Origin: Opitutales bacterium
GTDB lineage: Bacteria > Verrucomicrobiota > Verrucomicrobiia > Opitutales > Seribacteraceae
NCBI GenBank assembly: GCA_028045305.1
Contig: JAOFTV010000011.1
Coordinates: 1-64,000 of the forward strand
DNA length: 64,000 nt
Direction: 5' to 3'
The stretch's first letter is position 1; each line of letters begins with the position of its first letter. The position numbers and the translations under genes are program-made. Shown piece after piece: positions 1 through 9,214 of the stretch. Under the pieces are notes generated by a model. It made no database searches. It worked only from the letters and a program-made list of their open reading frames with translations, and was not told the DNA's origin.

Positions 1-1
1 T

Positions 2-1066
2 TTGCGCAGTTTTCAGGATGCGATCATTTCCCGAATTAAAATCATGGCCGGGATAAATATTTCGGAAAAGAGAAGACCTCAGGGAGGTAGGATCACCTTT
101 ACTCATGGGCAAAGCGACTTGGATATTCGTGTATCCACACTGCCAACTCTTTATGGCGAGAGTATTAGTTTGCGCTTGCTTAACGAGAAATCACAGCCCT
201 TGTCGATGCAGGAACTTGGCCTTGTTTCCAGCGAAGAGAAAAAGCTGGTGGCCATACTGGAAAAGCCTCATGGGATTGTTTTAGTTACCGGGCCGACAGG
301 TTCCGGGAAGTCTACCTCTCTTACTGCTTTTATTCGGAGAATTCATAAACCAGAACGTCGTATCATGACGGTTGAGGATCCTGTTGAATATGAAGTTTCC
401 GGAATTAATCAAACACAGGTAAACTCGGAGATCGGTTTTACTTTTGCAAGTGCCCTTAGAGAGATCCTAAGGCAGGATCCTGATGTCATTATGGTTGGGG
501 AGATTCGAGATCGTGAAACCGCTGATATTGCCATTCGTGCATCCCTTACTGGTCACCTTGTATTGAGCACGCTTCATACTAATGACGCTCCTGGAGCGAT
601 TACCCGTTTGATTGATATGGAGATCGAACCATTTCTCATCGCATCTTCCGTGGAAATGGTCATGGCCCAAAGGTTGGTCAGGCGGTTGTGTGGAAATTGT
701 GCTGAGCAGAGTATAATTTCTGAGGAAGAACTTCGGGCCACTCTATCCTTACTAGAAGTAGACCCTACTGAAATTATTCATCGTGAAAAAGTTTTTTCTG
801 CTCAGGGGTGTTCAGAATGTCAAAACCTTGGCTATCGTGGAAGGGTGGGGATTTTCGAACTTATGAGGATGAGCGATAATTTGCATGGACTAATTATTAA
901 AAGTGCCTCTTCTCCCGAGATTCGTGAGGTTGCCCTGTCCGAAGGAATGACCACATTGCAGAGTTCCAGTTGGTCGCAAGTTAAGCGCGGGTTAACCAGT
1001 CTCGAAGAGGTGGTTCGATATGCAGATATTTTTGTTGAAGAAGAACAGATTCTGACTGAGCAATGA
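2..1066 (+). CDS. PilB/GspE-type secretion ATPase, 3' part (cut by window edge)
   Basis: This is the C-terminal 354 residues of a cytoplasmic hexameric ATPase that powers type IV pilus or type II secretion. The reading frame is open to the left edge, so the N-terminal domain lies outside. Visible motifs are the P-loop GPTGSGKS (residues 97-104 of the visible part), the Asp box TVEDPVEYE (123-131), Walker [10 protein letters not shown] (about 162-170) and the His box with STLHTND (about 189-195). A four-cysteine zinc site is formed by C220/C223 and C260/C263. The PilC/GspF partner starts 28 bases downstream. Two further full-length paralogues lie at 37.1-40.5 kb. The retraction ATPase PilT lacks the zinc site, so PilB/GspE fits better, but which of the two cannot be decided here. 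Confidence 0.95.
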   Translation: MRSFQDAIISRIKIMAGINISEKRRPQGGRITFTHGQSDLDIRVSTLPTLYGESISLRLLNEKSQPLSMQELGLVSSEEKKLVAILEKPHGIVLVTGPTGSGKSTSLTAFIRRIHKPERRIMTVEDPVEYEVSGINQTQVNSEIGFTFASALREILRQDPDVIMVGEIRDRETADIAIRASLTGHLVLSTLHTNDAPGAITRLIDMEIEPFLIASSVEMVMAQRLVRRLCGNCAEQSIISEEELRATLSLLEVDPTEIIHREKVFSAQGCSECQNLGYRGRVGIFELMRMSDNLHGLIIKSASSPEIREVALSEGMTTLQSSSWSQVKRGLTSLEEVVRYADIFVEEEQILTEQ

Positions 1067-1093
1067 ACGTCAAACAAACTGACTCCCCCCCCA

Positions 1094-2356
1094 ATGACTG
1101 ACTTTACTTTTCAGGCTATTGACTCCAAGGGTAAAACCAAGAATGGTAAGATTGTTGCCGATAATAGTAGAGACGCACGAAAAAAGTTATCCGCTCAGTC
1201 CCTAACAGTCTTGAAGATTAAAGGGGGTGAAAAAGAACAAAAAAATGTAGCGAGCCAACCTTCCGGAAAGTCCGTAAAAAAGAAAACCAAGGGAATTTTT
1301 GAGGGAAAGAACAGCGGAGGCAAAGCCGAAAAGGCCGGACTGGCCTTTTTAAAAAGGTTGTTGGAACTTCATTCTAGCGGGATGCCAGTTGCTGATGCAG
1401 TCAAACTTCTTAACCAAAGATTGTCCGATCCCTCCCAGCGCTACCTTGCCGGTTCGATTTGGAGAGAGTTGGCAGAGGGACGAACGTTATCACGAGCAAT
1501 GCGGTTGCTACCGGGATATTTTTCAGAATCTTCTTCTTATGTAATTGAGGCTGGGGAAGCAACTGGGAACCTGTCTCCCATACTTGAGAAAATCATCACT
1601 CATTTGGAAGAAAAGCGTGAGATCCGCTCCCGGGTGATCAGTGGAATGGCTTATCCAATATTCGTGGGTTTGATTGCTTTGGGGGTGGTATTATTTTTTC
1701 TCTTTTTCCTGCTCCCACAAATTCAGGAAATGCTCGCATCGCTTGGCGGGGAACTTAACTTGATGGCAAAGATTTTGATCAATGGTTCGAATGTGGTCTT
1801 AGCGGTCGGTCCATTCATCCTATTGGGACTAATCATTGCATTAGGCCTTCTTCGGCAATTGAATAAAACTGAAGTTGGGGGAATGAGGATAGACCGCACA
1901 CTTTTAAAGGTTCCTCTTTTTGGAAAAGTACTTTTCCTTTCCGAGCTCTTTCAATTGTCCAGTTTGCTGGCAACCTTAATTTGGAGCGGCATAGGTTTGA
2001 CGGAGAACTTACGTCTTTGTGAACGAACCATAAAAAACCGTTTTTTACGCTCCCGTTTTCGGGCTGCTCGAGCTTTAGTGAACGAAGGGAAATCCCTGCC
2101 TGATTCTTTGCGCAAATTTGAACTTATGCCCTTGATGCAGTTAGATGTTCTGGAAGTTGGAGAAAAAACGGGAAACTTGGGTAATAGTTTCAATGATACC
2201 GCGAAAACCTTTCGTGATGAATTGACCAAGCGAATTAAAGTTATGACAAGCCTAATCTCTGGTTTGGCCCTGGGGTTTGCTTTTTCCTTGGTTGCACTGG
2301 TTGCAGTTTCCATCGTGACCAGTATTTTTCAGGTCAGTAAAAGTATTAGTTACTAA
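1094..2356 (+). CDS. PilC/GspF-type inner-membrane platform protein
   Basis: This 420-residue polytopic protein is the inner-membrane platform that couples the ATPase to pilin or pseudopilin assembly. The sequence shows two copies of the T2SSF domain, each with the family signature around an E-x-G-E-x-TG motif (EAGEATGNL near 152, EVGEKTGNL near 354). Hydrophobic segments lie at about 187-210, 233-255 and 386-412. A Lys-rich linker of about 50 residues (about 42-92) separates the N-terminal cap from the first domain. It follows the PilB/GspE ATPase gene and precedes a lipoprotein gene by 14 bases, suggesting one transcript. A paralogue lies at 40.6 kb. Confidence 0.93.
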   Translation: MTDFTFQAIDSKGKTKNGKIVADNSRDARKKLSAQSLTVLKIKGGEKEQKNVASQPSGKSVKKKTKGIFEGKNSGGKAEKAGLAFLKRLLELHSSGMPVADAVKLLNQRLSDPSQRYLAGSIWRELAEGRTLSRAMRLLPGYFSESSSYVIEAGEATGNLSPILEKIITHLEEKREIRSRVISGMAYPIFVGLIALGVVLFFLFFLLPQIQEMLASLGGELNLMAKILINGSNVVLAVGPFILLGLIIALGLLRQLNKTEVGGMRIDRTLLKVPLFGKVLFLSELFQLSSLLATLIWSGIGLTENLRLCERTIKNRFLRSRFRAARALVNEGKSLPDSLRKFELMPLMQLDVLEVGEKTGNLGNSFNDTAKTFRDELTKRIKVMTSLISGLALGFAFSLVALVAVSIVTSIFQVSKSISY

Positions 2357-2370
2357 GGATTGAAGAGTAA

Positions 2371-3348
2371 ATGGTAAGCAAAAGTTTCAATTTCTGTACG
2401 ATTACCCTTTTAGGCGTATTTCTCATCCTCGGCTGTGGGGAGGAGAGAGCAAAAATACCAGTCGATTCTCTCAATCAATCGAGCCAATTATCTCGGGAGG
2501 CGGAAAAAGAAACTCGTCAATTTGAGGACGGTTCTACTTATGAGGGGGAACTTGCATTGGGTGTGCCCAATGGCTTTGGTACTAAGACCTTTTTGAACGG
2601 CAATGTTTACCAGGGACAATTCGTTAAGGGATTATCTCATGGTCATGGAATCATGAGATATAAATCAATTACAGAAATGGACCGTTATTTTGGAAACTGG
2701 TCTAATGGTATGCGAAAAGGGTTTGGTACTTTGGTTATGTCGGATGGTTCAAAATTTGTGGGTCACTGGGAAAAGGATGGCCTTTCACATGGTGAGTTTT
2801 CTTCCGTTGACGGGTCGAAGTATTTTGGGAGATGGCAGGGGAATTTCTTAAGTGAAGGCGTATTCATTTCCAATAGTGGTGATCGATTTACCGGTCAATT
2901 TGATGATTCAGGGAATTATCTTTCAGGCACCCTCGAACAAGCTGAGAAGGGCTTTTTTCATGGATCATTTGAAGACGGTAAGTTTCATGGAAATGGAGTC
3001 TTTGAAGGAATGGATGGTTCCGTTTATACCGGGCAATTCAATCTGGGAAAAAAAGAGGGTTGGGGAATGGTTAAAGAAATGGATGGTACTATTTATAAAG
3101 GTGAATTTAGCGAAGGTATGCCCCATGGCAACGGGGTACAGGAAGACCCCTCAGGAGTAAGGTATTCTGGGTCTTGGAATGAGGGGGCTAAACATGGTAT
3201 GGGGGTGCTTGATTTTGGAGACGGAACATTTTTTTCCGGTGAGTTTGCCAATGGACTGGCTTTTGATGGTCAGTATGATTGGGGAGATGGCACAGTTACA
3301 AACTCCTATCAGGATGAGGATGGAAACTGGCTTGATTTCGAGGATTAA
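2371..3348 (+). CDS. MORN-repeat lipoprotein
   Basis: This 325-residue protein has a lipoprotein signal (lipobox LILGC, Cys22) and then about eleven MORN-type repeats from residue 50 to near the end. The repeats follow the pattern Y-x-G-x-(F/W)-x-x-G-x-x-x-G-x-G, for example YQGQFVKGLSHGHG and YKGEFSEGMPHGNG. MORN repeats form an extended beta-hairpin sheet and usually bind lipids or proteins or act as scaffolds; no catalytic domain is visible. It begins 14 bases after the PilC/GspF gene, so it is probably co-transcribed with the secretion genes and may be an envelope accessory factor. That role is inferred from position only. Lys, Asp and Gly richness is typical of MORN arrays. Confidence 0.88.
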   Translation: MVSKSFNFCTITLLGVFLILGCGEERAKIPVDSLNQSSQLSREAEKETRQFEDGSTYEGELALGVPNGFGTKTFLNGNVYQGQFVKGLSHGHGIMRYKSITEMDRYFGNWSNGMRKGFGTLVMSDGSKFVGHWEKDGLSHGEFSSVDGSKYFGRWQGNFLSEGVFISNSGDRFTGQFDDSGNYLSGTLEQAEKGFFHGSFEDGKFHGNGVFEGMDGSVYTGQFNLGKKEGWGMVKEMDGTIYKGEFSEGMPHGNGVQEDPSGVRYSGSWNEGAKHGMGVLDFGDGTFFSGEFANGLAFDGQYDWGDGTVTNSYQDEDGNWLDFED

Positions 3349-3420
3349 CAGGTCTTTGAGGCAAGAGTATTGAGTGTTGCCAAGGATGAATTATTACGGA
3401 AAATAGAGAATTGATCAATT

Positions 3421-4266
3421 ATGTCTGATTCTAAGGAATTTACGCTCAAGTTCTGGGGTACCCGTGGAAGTATTCCATGCCCAGGTCCATCCACCGTAAA
3501 GTACGGTGGCAACACTACTTGTTTCGAATTTACCTGTGGAGGTAAGCGTATCATTATTGACGCGGGTACAGGTATTCGTCTACTCGGTAAGAAAATTATG
3601 TTGGAAGAGGGAAACCTGCTTGATGCAGATTTATTTTTCACTCATACCCACATGGATCATATTCAGGGCCTTCCTTTCTTTGCTCCGCTCTACAATCCAA
3701 ACAGTAATGTTCGTATGAATGCCGGACATTTGGTTGAGGATAACTACGACCTGCAGGGCATCATCGGAACGATGTTGATGAAAGACCCTGTCTTCCCCGT
3801 ACCCAGTGCCCTGATTGAAAAAGCTTGTGAGTTTAATGATTATGATTGTGGGAAAGTTTTTGAGTTGGATGGTGGATCAGTTATTAAGACTGCTCCTCTT
3901 AACCATCCCAATGGTGCCTGTGGTTATCGAATTGAATTTGCTGGAAAAGTTGTGGCAATCTGTACGGATACCGAGCATTTTGAAGGAAGAATTGATGACA
4001 ATGTGGTTGAATTAGCCAAGGATGCAGATGTCATGGTTTATGATGCTGCATACACCGATGATGAATACCCTAACTTCAAGGGATGGGGGCACTCTACTTG
4101 GCAGGAAGCTATTAAAGTTGCCGAAGCAGCAAATGTATCCCAGACCTTTCTTTTTCATCACGATCCATCACACGATGACGACCGTATGGATGAGATCGCT
4201 AAAGCGGCTGCAGAAGTTCGTTCCTCCGTCCGCCCAGCAGTTGAGGGTGAAGTAATAAAGTTGTAG
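3421..4266 (+). CDS. Metallo-beta-lactamase-fold hydrolase
   Basis: This 281-residue cytoplasmic protein has the MBL fold. The metal-binding HTHMDH motif is at residues 75-80. Further candidate ligands are an NHP motif near 161, D193 in CTDTEH, D218 in the YDAAY segment, H224 in GWGHST and the HH pair near 256. The start reads LKFWGTRGSIPCPG, typical of the PhnP/cyclic phosphodiesterase-like branch found in many bacteria as a stand-alone enzyme. The substrate is not evident; a cyclic nucleotide or other phosphodiester is the most usual inference. It lies 72 bases after the MORN lipoprotein gene and converges with the GIN-domain gene on the other strand. Confidence 0.85.
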   Translation: MSDSKEFTLKFWGTRGSIPCPGPSTVKYGGNTTCFEFTCGGKRIIIDAGTGIRLLGKKIMLEEGNLLDADLFFTHTHMDHIQGLPFFAPLYNPNSNVRMNAGHLVEDNYDLQGIIGTMLMKDPVFPVPSALIEKACEFNDYDCGKVFELDGGSVIKTAPLNHPNGACGYRIEFAGKVVAICTDTEHFEGRIDDNVVELAKDADVMVYDAAYTDDEYPNFKGWGHSTWQEAIKVAEAANVSQTFLFHHDPSHDDDRMDEIAKAAAEVRSSVRPAVEGEVIKL

Positions 4267-4318
4267 ATCACTTCCGATTACCCACTCAAGGATCTAGGAA
4301 GTACCATACAAAAGAAGC

Positions 4319-5095
4319 TTATTTGTATGCTTCAATCACGCTTCCGCTACCTTTTGACTTTTTAACAACCCTTCCATCGGGTTTTTCCAAAAGTGTCAGG
4401 TTTCCCGTCCCGTTTAATTTTAAGTCCAACCACTTATCGGGTGCGAGAAACAAGTTGCCTGACCCATGGTGAGTAACTTCTGCACGATCGAGAAATAGTT
4501 CCTCCCCACGAAGTTCTCCTTCGTTAAATACCGTAGCCTTAAGGAAATGAGTCTCTCGTCCCCGAAGAATCACGGAACCGCTTCCTTCTTGTCTTAATTC
4601 AAGTGCTGGACATTTAAGGGAATCCACAAGGAGGGTGCCTGAACTGTTTGAAAAAAGGAGGATTTTATCCGATTTTACACCTTTGACCACGACATTGCTT
4701 TGATCGTGCAACCTTACTTCTTTTAAGAAATCTATTTTGACCATGATTTCGACTGGAAAGATGCGTTGGGCAGATACCCGAATCAGGGGAATTCTTCGTG
4801 ACAGGTCAAAGCTGTTGTTAGCTTCAAGATAGAGGGTCCTCCCTAGTACCCTCGCTTCGATTGAATCAATGATTTCCGAACTCGCGAAATATTCAATTTC
4901 ACGGTTTCTATTCCCGGGTTCAATAAAAACCTGAAGGGCGCCTTTTACTTCTATCTTATCGAAATGAAGCATCAGTTTTCGTTTCGACTCGATGGCTCCA
5001 AGTAAAAAAGTGTTGGATAAGATGGTCGCAACCAAGGCAACCATCAGCCTTGTAGAGAGTTTGGTTGGCTCAGTTATTTTTGCGCTTTGTACCAT
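4319..5095 (-). CDS. GIN-domain (DUF2807) exported protein
   Basis: This protein of about 258 residues has an N-terminal hydrophobic export segment and a right-handed beta-helix-like region typical of the GIN/DUF2807 family (putative autotransporter adhesin head). Repeated short strands with Gly-Ser-Gly turns (GSGSVIL, HGSGNLFL, GTGNLTL, GSGSVIE) make up the C-terminal half. These proteins are exported and of unknown function. The ATG at 5095 was chosen because it follows the uvrB coding end closely (26-base overlap) and gives a signal-like N-terminus. The reading frame is open further upstream only inside uvrB. A second possible start is the ATG at 5044. Expression is probably coupled to uvrB. 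Confidence 0.75.
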   Translation of the reverse strand: MVQSAKITEPTKLSTRLMVALVATILSNTFLLGAIESKRKLMLHFDKIEVKGALQVFIEPGNRNREIEYFASSEIIDSIEARVLGRTLYLEANNSFDLSRRIPLIRVSAQRIFPVEIMVKIDFLKEVRLHDQSNVVVKGVKSDKILLFSNSSGTLLVDSLKCPALELRQEGSGSVILRGRETHFLKATVFNEGELRGEELFLDRAEVTHHGSGNLFLAPDKWLDLKLNGTGNLTLLEKPDGRVVKKSKGSGSVIEAYK

Positions 5096-7100
5096 AACGC
5101 TTTTTGCGTGCCTTGCTGGATATTGTTTTTTTATGCAAGTTTGAATGATTGCCTTGTAAAAAAGAAACCTGATCCCTGAGCAAAGCCGCTTTTTCAAACT
5201 CCAAATGTTTGACCGCATCGAGCATTTCTTTTTCCAATTGTTTGATCAGGTTTTTAACTTCTTTATCCGAGCTTTTTTCTGAGACCATCAAAAGGTCATC
5301 TTCATCTTCCTTGGTGGTTCGTAAGCTTTCCTGAATCGGGCGGGTTACGCTTTTGGGGATAATACCGTTGGCATCATTGTAGGATTTTTGTGCTTCCCTG
5401 CGATACTGGCATACATCCCATGCCGCCTGAAGAGACTTGGTCATGACATCTGCATAGAAAAGTACCTTGCCATGAACATGCCTTGCTGCCCGTCCCGCAG
5501 TTTGAATAAGGCTCGTTTCGCTTCTGAGAAAGCCTTCTTTGTCTGCATCAAGAATGGCGACAAGGGCGACTTCAGGTAAATCCAGTCCTTCACGCAGTAA
5601 ATTAACCCCGATTAATGCATCAAATGATCCAGACCTTAAATTCCGCAGAATTTCGACTCTTTCAATCGCATCGACATCAGAGTGCAGGTACTCAGTTTTG
5701 ATCGACCGCTCCCGGAGATATTCTGTTAAGTCTTCGGACATCCGCTTAGTCAAGGTGGTGACGAGGGCACGGTCGCCATTGGCAACGACTTCTTTAATTG
5801 CTTCTATACAATCCTCCACCTGTCCACTAATCGGACGGACTTCCATTTCGGGATCCAGTAATCCGGTCGGTCGGATTAATTGTTCAGCCACGACTGAACT
5901 TTCCGAAATCTCGAATTTCGCCGGGGTTGCTGAAACATAAATAGTTTGGCCAGTTACCTCCTCAAACTCTTCGGGTTTGAGCGGGCGGTTGTCGAGTGCA
6001 GAAGGAAGGCGGAATCCATATTCGACAAGTTTTTGCTTTCGTGAAAGATCCCCGTGAAACATTCCACCAATCTGTGGAAGTGAGACATGACTTTCGTCCA
6101 CGAAAAGTAGAAAATCTTCAGGGAAGAAATCGATTAAGCACCAGGGACGCTGTCCGGGTTTACGCCTAGAAAGATGACGAGAATAATTTTCAATGCCATT
6201 ACAGAAACCGATTTCCCTGAGCATTTCCAGGTCATACTCTGTACGCATGCGTATTCGTTGGGCTTCCAATAACAAATTTTGACTTTCGAACCAAGCCACC
6301 CGTTCCTCCAGTTCCTTTTCGATGGACTTGCTGGCAACCTCAATTTTATCCCTAGTGGTTACATATTGGTTAGCCGGATAAATTCGGAAATTGTCCAAAG
6401 ATTGAATAGTTTCTCCGGTGGTATGGTCGATTTCCCGAAGACTTTCGATTTCGTCACCAAAAAATTCCACCCTAAGGACCTGCTGCGAGTAGGCGGGAAA
6501 GACATCAACCACATCTCCGCGAACCCGAAATCTACCAGCTCTAAGGTCCATATCGTTTCGTTGATAGAGGGCGAGTACAAGCATTTCCAAAAACTCATCC
6601 CTAGCAATGACTTTCCCCACCTCCAGTTCGATGGAAAGTTTCTTGAAATCATCGGGAGAACCTAAGCCGTATATGCATGATACACTAGCAACAACGATGA
6701 CATCGTTCCTACTGACGAGCGATCCAGTTGCTGCCAGTCTTAACCGTTCGATCTCTTCATTGATCGATGAGTCTTTCTCAATAAAGGTGTCCGTACTTGG
6801 CACATATGCTTCCGGTTGATAATAATCATAATAACTGACAAAATATTCCACCGCATTTTCCGGAAAAAAACTCTTGAATTCAGAATACAGTTGAGCGGCT
6901 AGTGTTTTGTTATGTGAAACGATAAGTGCTGGCCTTTGTAACTTTTCAATCAGGTTGGCCATGGTGAAAGTCTTGCCTGAACCGGTTACTCCAAGCAAAG
7001 TTTGCCTGCGGTTTCCTGCTTCGATTGATTTTAGAATTTCAGAAATTGCCTTAGGTTGATCTCCCTGAGGCTTGTAGTCTGACTTTAACTGGAATTGCAC
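5070..7100 (-). CDS. uvrB: Excinuclease ABC subunit B
   Basis: UvrB is the damage-verifying helicase-like subunit of nucleotide excision repair, acting with UvrA and UvrC. The P-loop GVTGSGKT is at about 37-44. The DNA-clamping beta-hairpin YYDYYQPEAYVP is at about 90-101. A VDESH box, the YVSATP motif and the C-terminal UVR motif (HLEFEKAALLRDQ), which contacts UvrC, are all present. I chose the GTG at 7100, which gives 676 residues, the normal size, and the family N-terminus QFQLKSDYKPQGDQPKAI. A longer frame would run back into the symporter gene. It starts 11 bases after the symporter stop codon, so it is likely co-transcribed and translationally coupled. Confidence 0.97.
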   Translation of the reverse strand: MQFQLKSDYKPQGDQPKAISEILKSIEAGNRRQTLLGVTGSGKTFTMANLIEKLQRPALIVSHNKTLAAQLYSEFKSFFPENAVEYFVSYYDYYQPEAYVPSTDTFIEKDSSINEEIERLRLAATGSLVSRNDVIVVASVSCIYGLGSPDDFKKLSIELEVGKVIARDEFLEMLVLALYQRNDMDLRAGRFRVRGDVVDVFPAYSQQVLRVEFFGDEIESLREIDHTTGETIQSLDNFRIYPANQYVTTRDKIEVASKSIEKELEERVAWFESQNLLLEAQRIRMRTEYDLEMLREIGFCNGIENYSRHLSRRKPGQRPWCLIDFFPEDFLLFVDESHVSLPQIGGMFHGDLSRKQKLVEYGFRLPSALDNRPLKPEEFEEVTGQTIYVSATPAKFEISESSVVAEQLIRPTGLLDPEMEVRPISGQVEDCIEAIKEVVANGDRALVTTLTKRMSEDLTEYLRERSIKTEYLHSDVDAIERVEILRNLRSGSFDALIGVNLLREGLDLPEVALVAILDADKEGFLRSETSLIQTAGRAARHVHGKVLFYADVMTKSLQAAWDVCQYRREAQKSYNDANGIIPKSVTRPIQESLRTTKEDEDDLLMVSEKSSDKEVKNLIKQLEKEMLDAVKHLEFEKAALLRDQVSFLQGNHSNLHKKTISSKARKKRYGTKRKNN

Positions 7101-7111
7101 CCCTGTAAAAG

Positions 7112-8419
7112 TTAAGGGGCTGTCGGATAGTAATCCTTTTCCCCCTCCGTCTTCCCAATGACTGCGGCAGCACAACTGTCTCCCAGCACATTAATCATCG
7201 TGCGGCACATATCCAGAATTCGGTCCACAACATAGACCATACCGACTCCGGTAGCAATGGCAGCATCATCAAAGCCAACCGATTGAAGGATAACCAATAT
7301 CGCAACTAGACTTGCGGATGGTATGCCCGCAACTCCAACGGAAGTAAGCAAGGCGAGTAGAACCACTGAGAACTGGGTAACCCAACCCATTTCTATACCA
7401 AAGAATTGAGCGAGAAAGATTACCACTACACATTCGAAAAGTGCAGTTCCATCCATGTTTAAGGTTGCCCCCAGAGGAAGTGTAAAACTGCTGATCTTGG
7501 ATGATACCCCAACCCTTCGAGTAACACAGTCCATTGTAACTGGAAGAGTTGCCGAAGAAGAGGCGGTAGAAAATGCCGTAAGCAGAGCAGGGGTCATGGC
7601 TCGGTAATGTTCCGTGAAGCGAATTCCACCCAGTAATTTCATGACCAGAGGGAGAGCAATCAGGGCATGGATGCTGAGTGCGAGTAATACCGTCAAGGCG
7701 AAGCCGCCCATCAGCCAAAAGGCATCCAGTCCACTCTTGGCAAGGGTAGGGGTGACTAAACCGAATATTCCAACCGGAGCAAAACCGAGAATGAAATGGG
7801 TGAGTTTGAGAATGATTTCCTGTAAACCCAACCAAAAGTCCTGCTGTGCTTTGGCATATGAAGGTTTGATCCGTCCGAGAAAGAATCCGAATAATAATCC
7901 AAAACAAATCAAGCCAAGTAGTTGTCCTTCAACTGCTGCAGAAAACAGGTTTGGAGGAACCATCCTGTGGAAGATCTGAGCAAGGTTTTGCCATCCATCA
8001 TTGGCTGCACTCATTGCCTGGTCCATGGATGGTGCATGATTACTTTCCTGACTCGAGAGGATAGCTTCCTTTGTAGCTGGGTCGACAATCCCCGGCTTGA
8101 TCAGATTTACGCAGAGAAGCCCTGTGCAAACTGCAAGCAGTCCTGTAAGGGAATAAATCATCAAGGTTTTCATTCCCAGTCTGCCGAAGTCCCGATCGCT
8201 TGAGATCTGAGAAACTCCGCAAATCACCGAGGTGAGAACCAGTGGAATGACCACCATTTTTAGGCCATTCAAAAATAATTTGCCTACGAATTCACATATT
8301 TGATTAAGAGCATTGACCCAGGGCACACTTTCCCCGATTCCTTGATTAAACTGATTGGCCCATAAACCGACCACGAAGGCAAGGGTTAGGGAGATGAGAA
8401 CTTTTTTGTGAAAGGACAT
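7112..8419 (-). CDS. Dicarboxylate/amino acid:cation symporter (GltP/DctA family)
   Basis: This 435-residue inner-membrane transporter takes up glutamate, aspartate or C4-dicarboxylates with Na+ or H+. It has about eight transmembrane helices and the family's substrate-site motifs: the Ser-rich loop STASSSATLPVT, the NMDGT motif in LNMDGTALFE, and the last-helix signature D-x-x-x-T-x-x-N-V-x-GD seen as MCRTMINVLGD. The exact substrate cannot be read from sequence. It sits between a HAD phosphatase gene (7-base gap) and uvrB (11-base gap) in a compact leftward unit. There is no functional logic linking the three, so this looks like a chance housekeeping operon. Confidence 0.93.
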   Translation of the reverse strand: MSFHKKVLISLTLAFVVGLWANQFNQGIGESVPWVNALNQICEFVGKLFLNGLKMVVIPLVLTSVICGVSQISSDRDFGRLGMKTLMIYSLTGLLAVCTGLLCVNLIKPGIVDPATKEAILSSQESNHAPSMDQAMSAANDGWQNLAQIFHRMVPPNLFSAAVEGQLLGLICFGLLFGFFLGRIKPSYAKAQQDFWLGLQEIILKLTHFILGFAPVGIFGLVTPTLAKSGLDAFWLMGGFALTVLLALSIHALIALPLVMKLLGGIRFTEHYRAMTPALLTAFSTASSSATLPVTMDCVTRRVGVSSKISSFTLPLGATLNMDGTALFECVVVIFLAQFFGIEMGWVTQFSVVLLALLTSVGVAGIPSASLVAILVILQSVGFDDAAIATGVGMVYVVDRILDMCRTMINVLGDSCAAAVIGKTEGEKDYYPTAP

Positions 8420-8426
8420 AATGAGA

Positions 8427-9089
8427 TTATTGGAAAATGGCCTGTAGGTTGTCCATCTTTAGATCATTTAAGTTAGGAACAAGAAGATCAGGGTACAAGG
8501 AATGAAATGCTTCCCTTGGATGACTGGTCGTCAAGGCAACGGCTTTCATGCCGCCCAGTTTCGCTGCTTTTATGCCGTGCGGGCTGTCCTCAAAAACTAT
8601 GCATTCCGAAGGATGGTTGCCTAAAAGTTTGGAAGCTTTGAGAAAAACTTCCGGATTAGGCTTTCCCGAAGACACATCTTCAGAGGATACGATGCCTAGG
8701 AAAAATTCTTCAAGCTGATGTTGTTTCATGGCAAGTAAAACATTTTTCCTTTCAGTTGATGTGCCGATACAGCATGGAATGGAGAATTTCCTTGCCTGTT
8801 TGAGAAACCTTAATGCACCCGTTTGTAAGTTGATCCCTCCTGATTTTCCAAATTCGCGGTATATTTCCTCTTTTCTCTCCCCCCATTGTTTAATGGATTT
8901 CAGATGAGTCGTCCAACGAAGGATTTCAGGAATTATGGTTTCATTCCTTTTCCCGAATCCTTTTTCGAAGTGGTCCTCTGGTAATTCTTTTTTCAGCTCA
9001 TTGGCCAATGCCTCCCAACTTGAACGGTGCAACTCCGATGAATCAACAATTACCCCATCCCAATCAAATATGAATGCTTTTAGCCCCAT
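8427..9089 (-). CDS. HAD-superfamily phosphatase/phosphomutase, beta-PGM-like
   Basis: This 220-residue hydrolase has the HAD nucleophile motif DWDGVIVDS (D9 nucleophile, D11 acid/base), a threonine motif in IGTSTERKN, the lysine motif GKPNPEVF and the acidic motif VFEDSPHG. The small helical insert between motifs I and II is a C1 cap, as in beta-phosphoglucomutase and phosphoglycolate phosphatase. The substrate is unknown; small sugar phosphates are typical. It is the first gene of the leftward unit that continues with the symporter, uvrB and the GIN protein. The terminator of the upstream sodA gene separates the two. Confidence 0.88.
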   Translation of the reverse strand: MGLKAFIFDWDGVIVDSSELHRSSWEALANELKKELPEDHFEKGFGKRNETIIPEILRWTTHLKSIKQWGERKEEIYREFGKSGGINLQTGALRFLKQARKFSIPCCIGTSTERKNVLLAMKQHQLEEFFLGIVSSEDVSSGKPNPEVFLKASKLLGNHPSECIVFEDSPHGIKAAKLGGMKAVALTTSHPREAFHSLYPDLLVPNLNDLKMDNLQAIFQ

Positions 9090-9140
9090 CTACTTATGCA
9101 GCGAAAATTAGAAATTCGAGCTATGTTCCTTACCACACAG

Positions 9141-9168
9141 AAAAAAGGTTCTCTCCTAAAGGAGAGAG
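9141..9168 (-). terminator. Intrinsic terminator of sodA
   Basis: Read on the minus strand, a stem of CTCTCC/GGAGAG with a TTTA loop is followed by AACC and six T residues. It lies about 50 bases past the sodA stop codon and before the HAD gene, so it probably ends the sodA transcript. Confidence 0.7.
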
Positions 9169-9214
9169 GTAAGATGAAGGGAGGCAGGGAATCGACGGTA
9201 AGGTAAACTAATCT

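Noticed and set aside
7269-7907. 212-codon minus-strand frame inside the symporter gene
   Set aside because: Same strand but other frame of a well-supported transporter; composition is Ser/Cys/Trp-rich nonsense.
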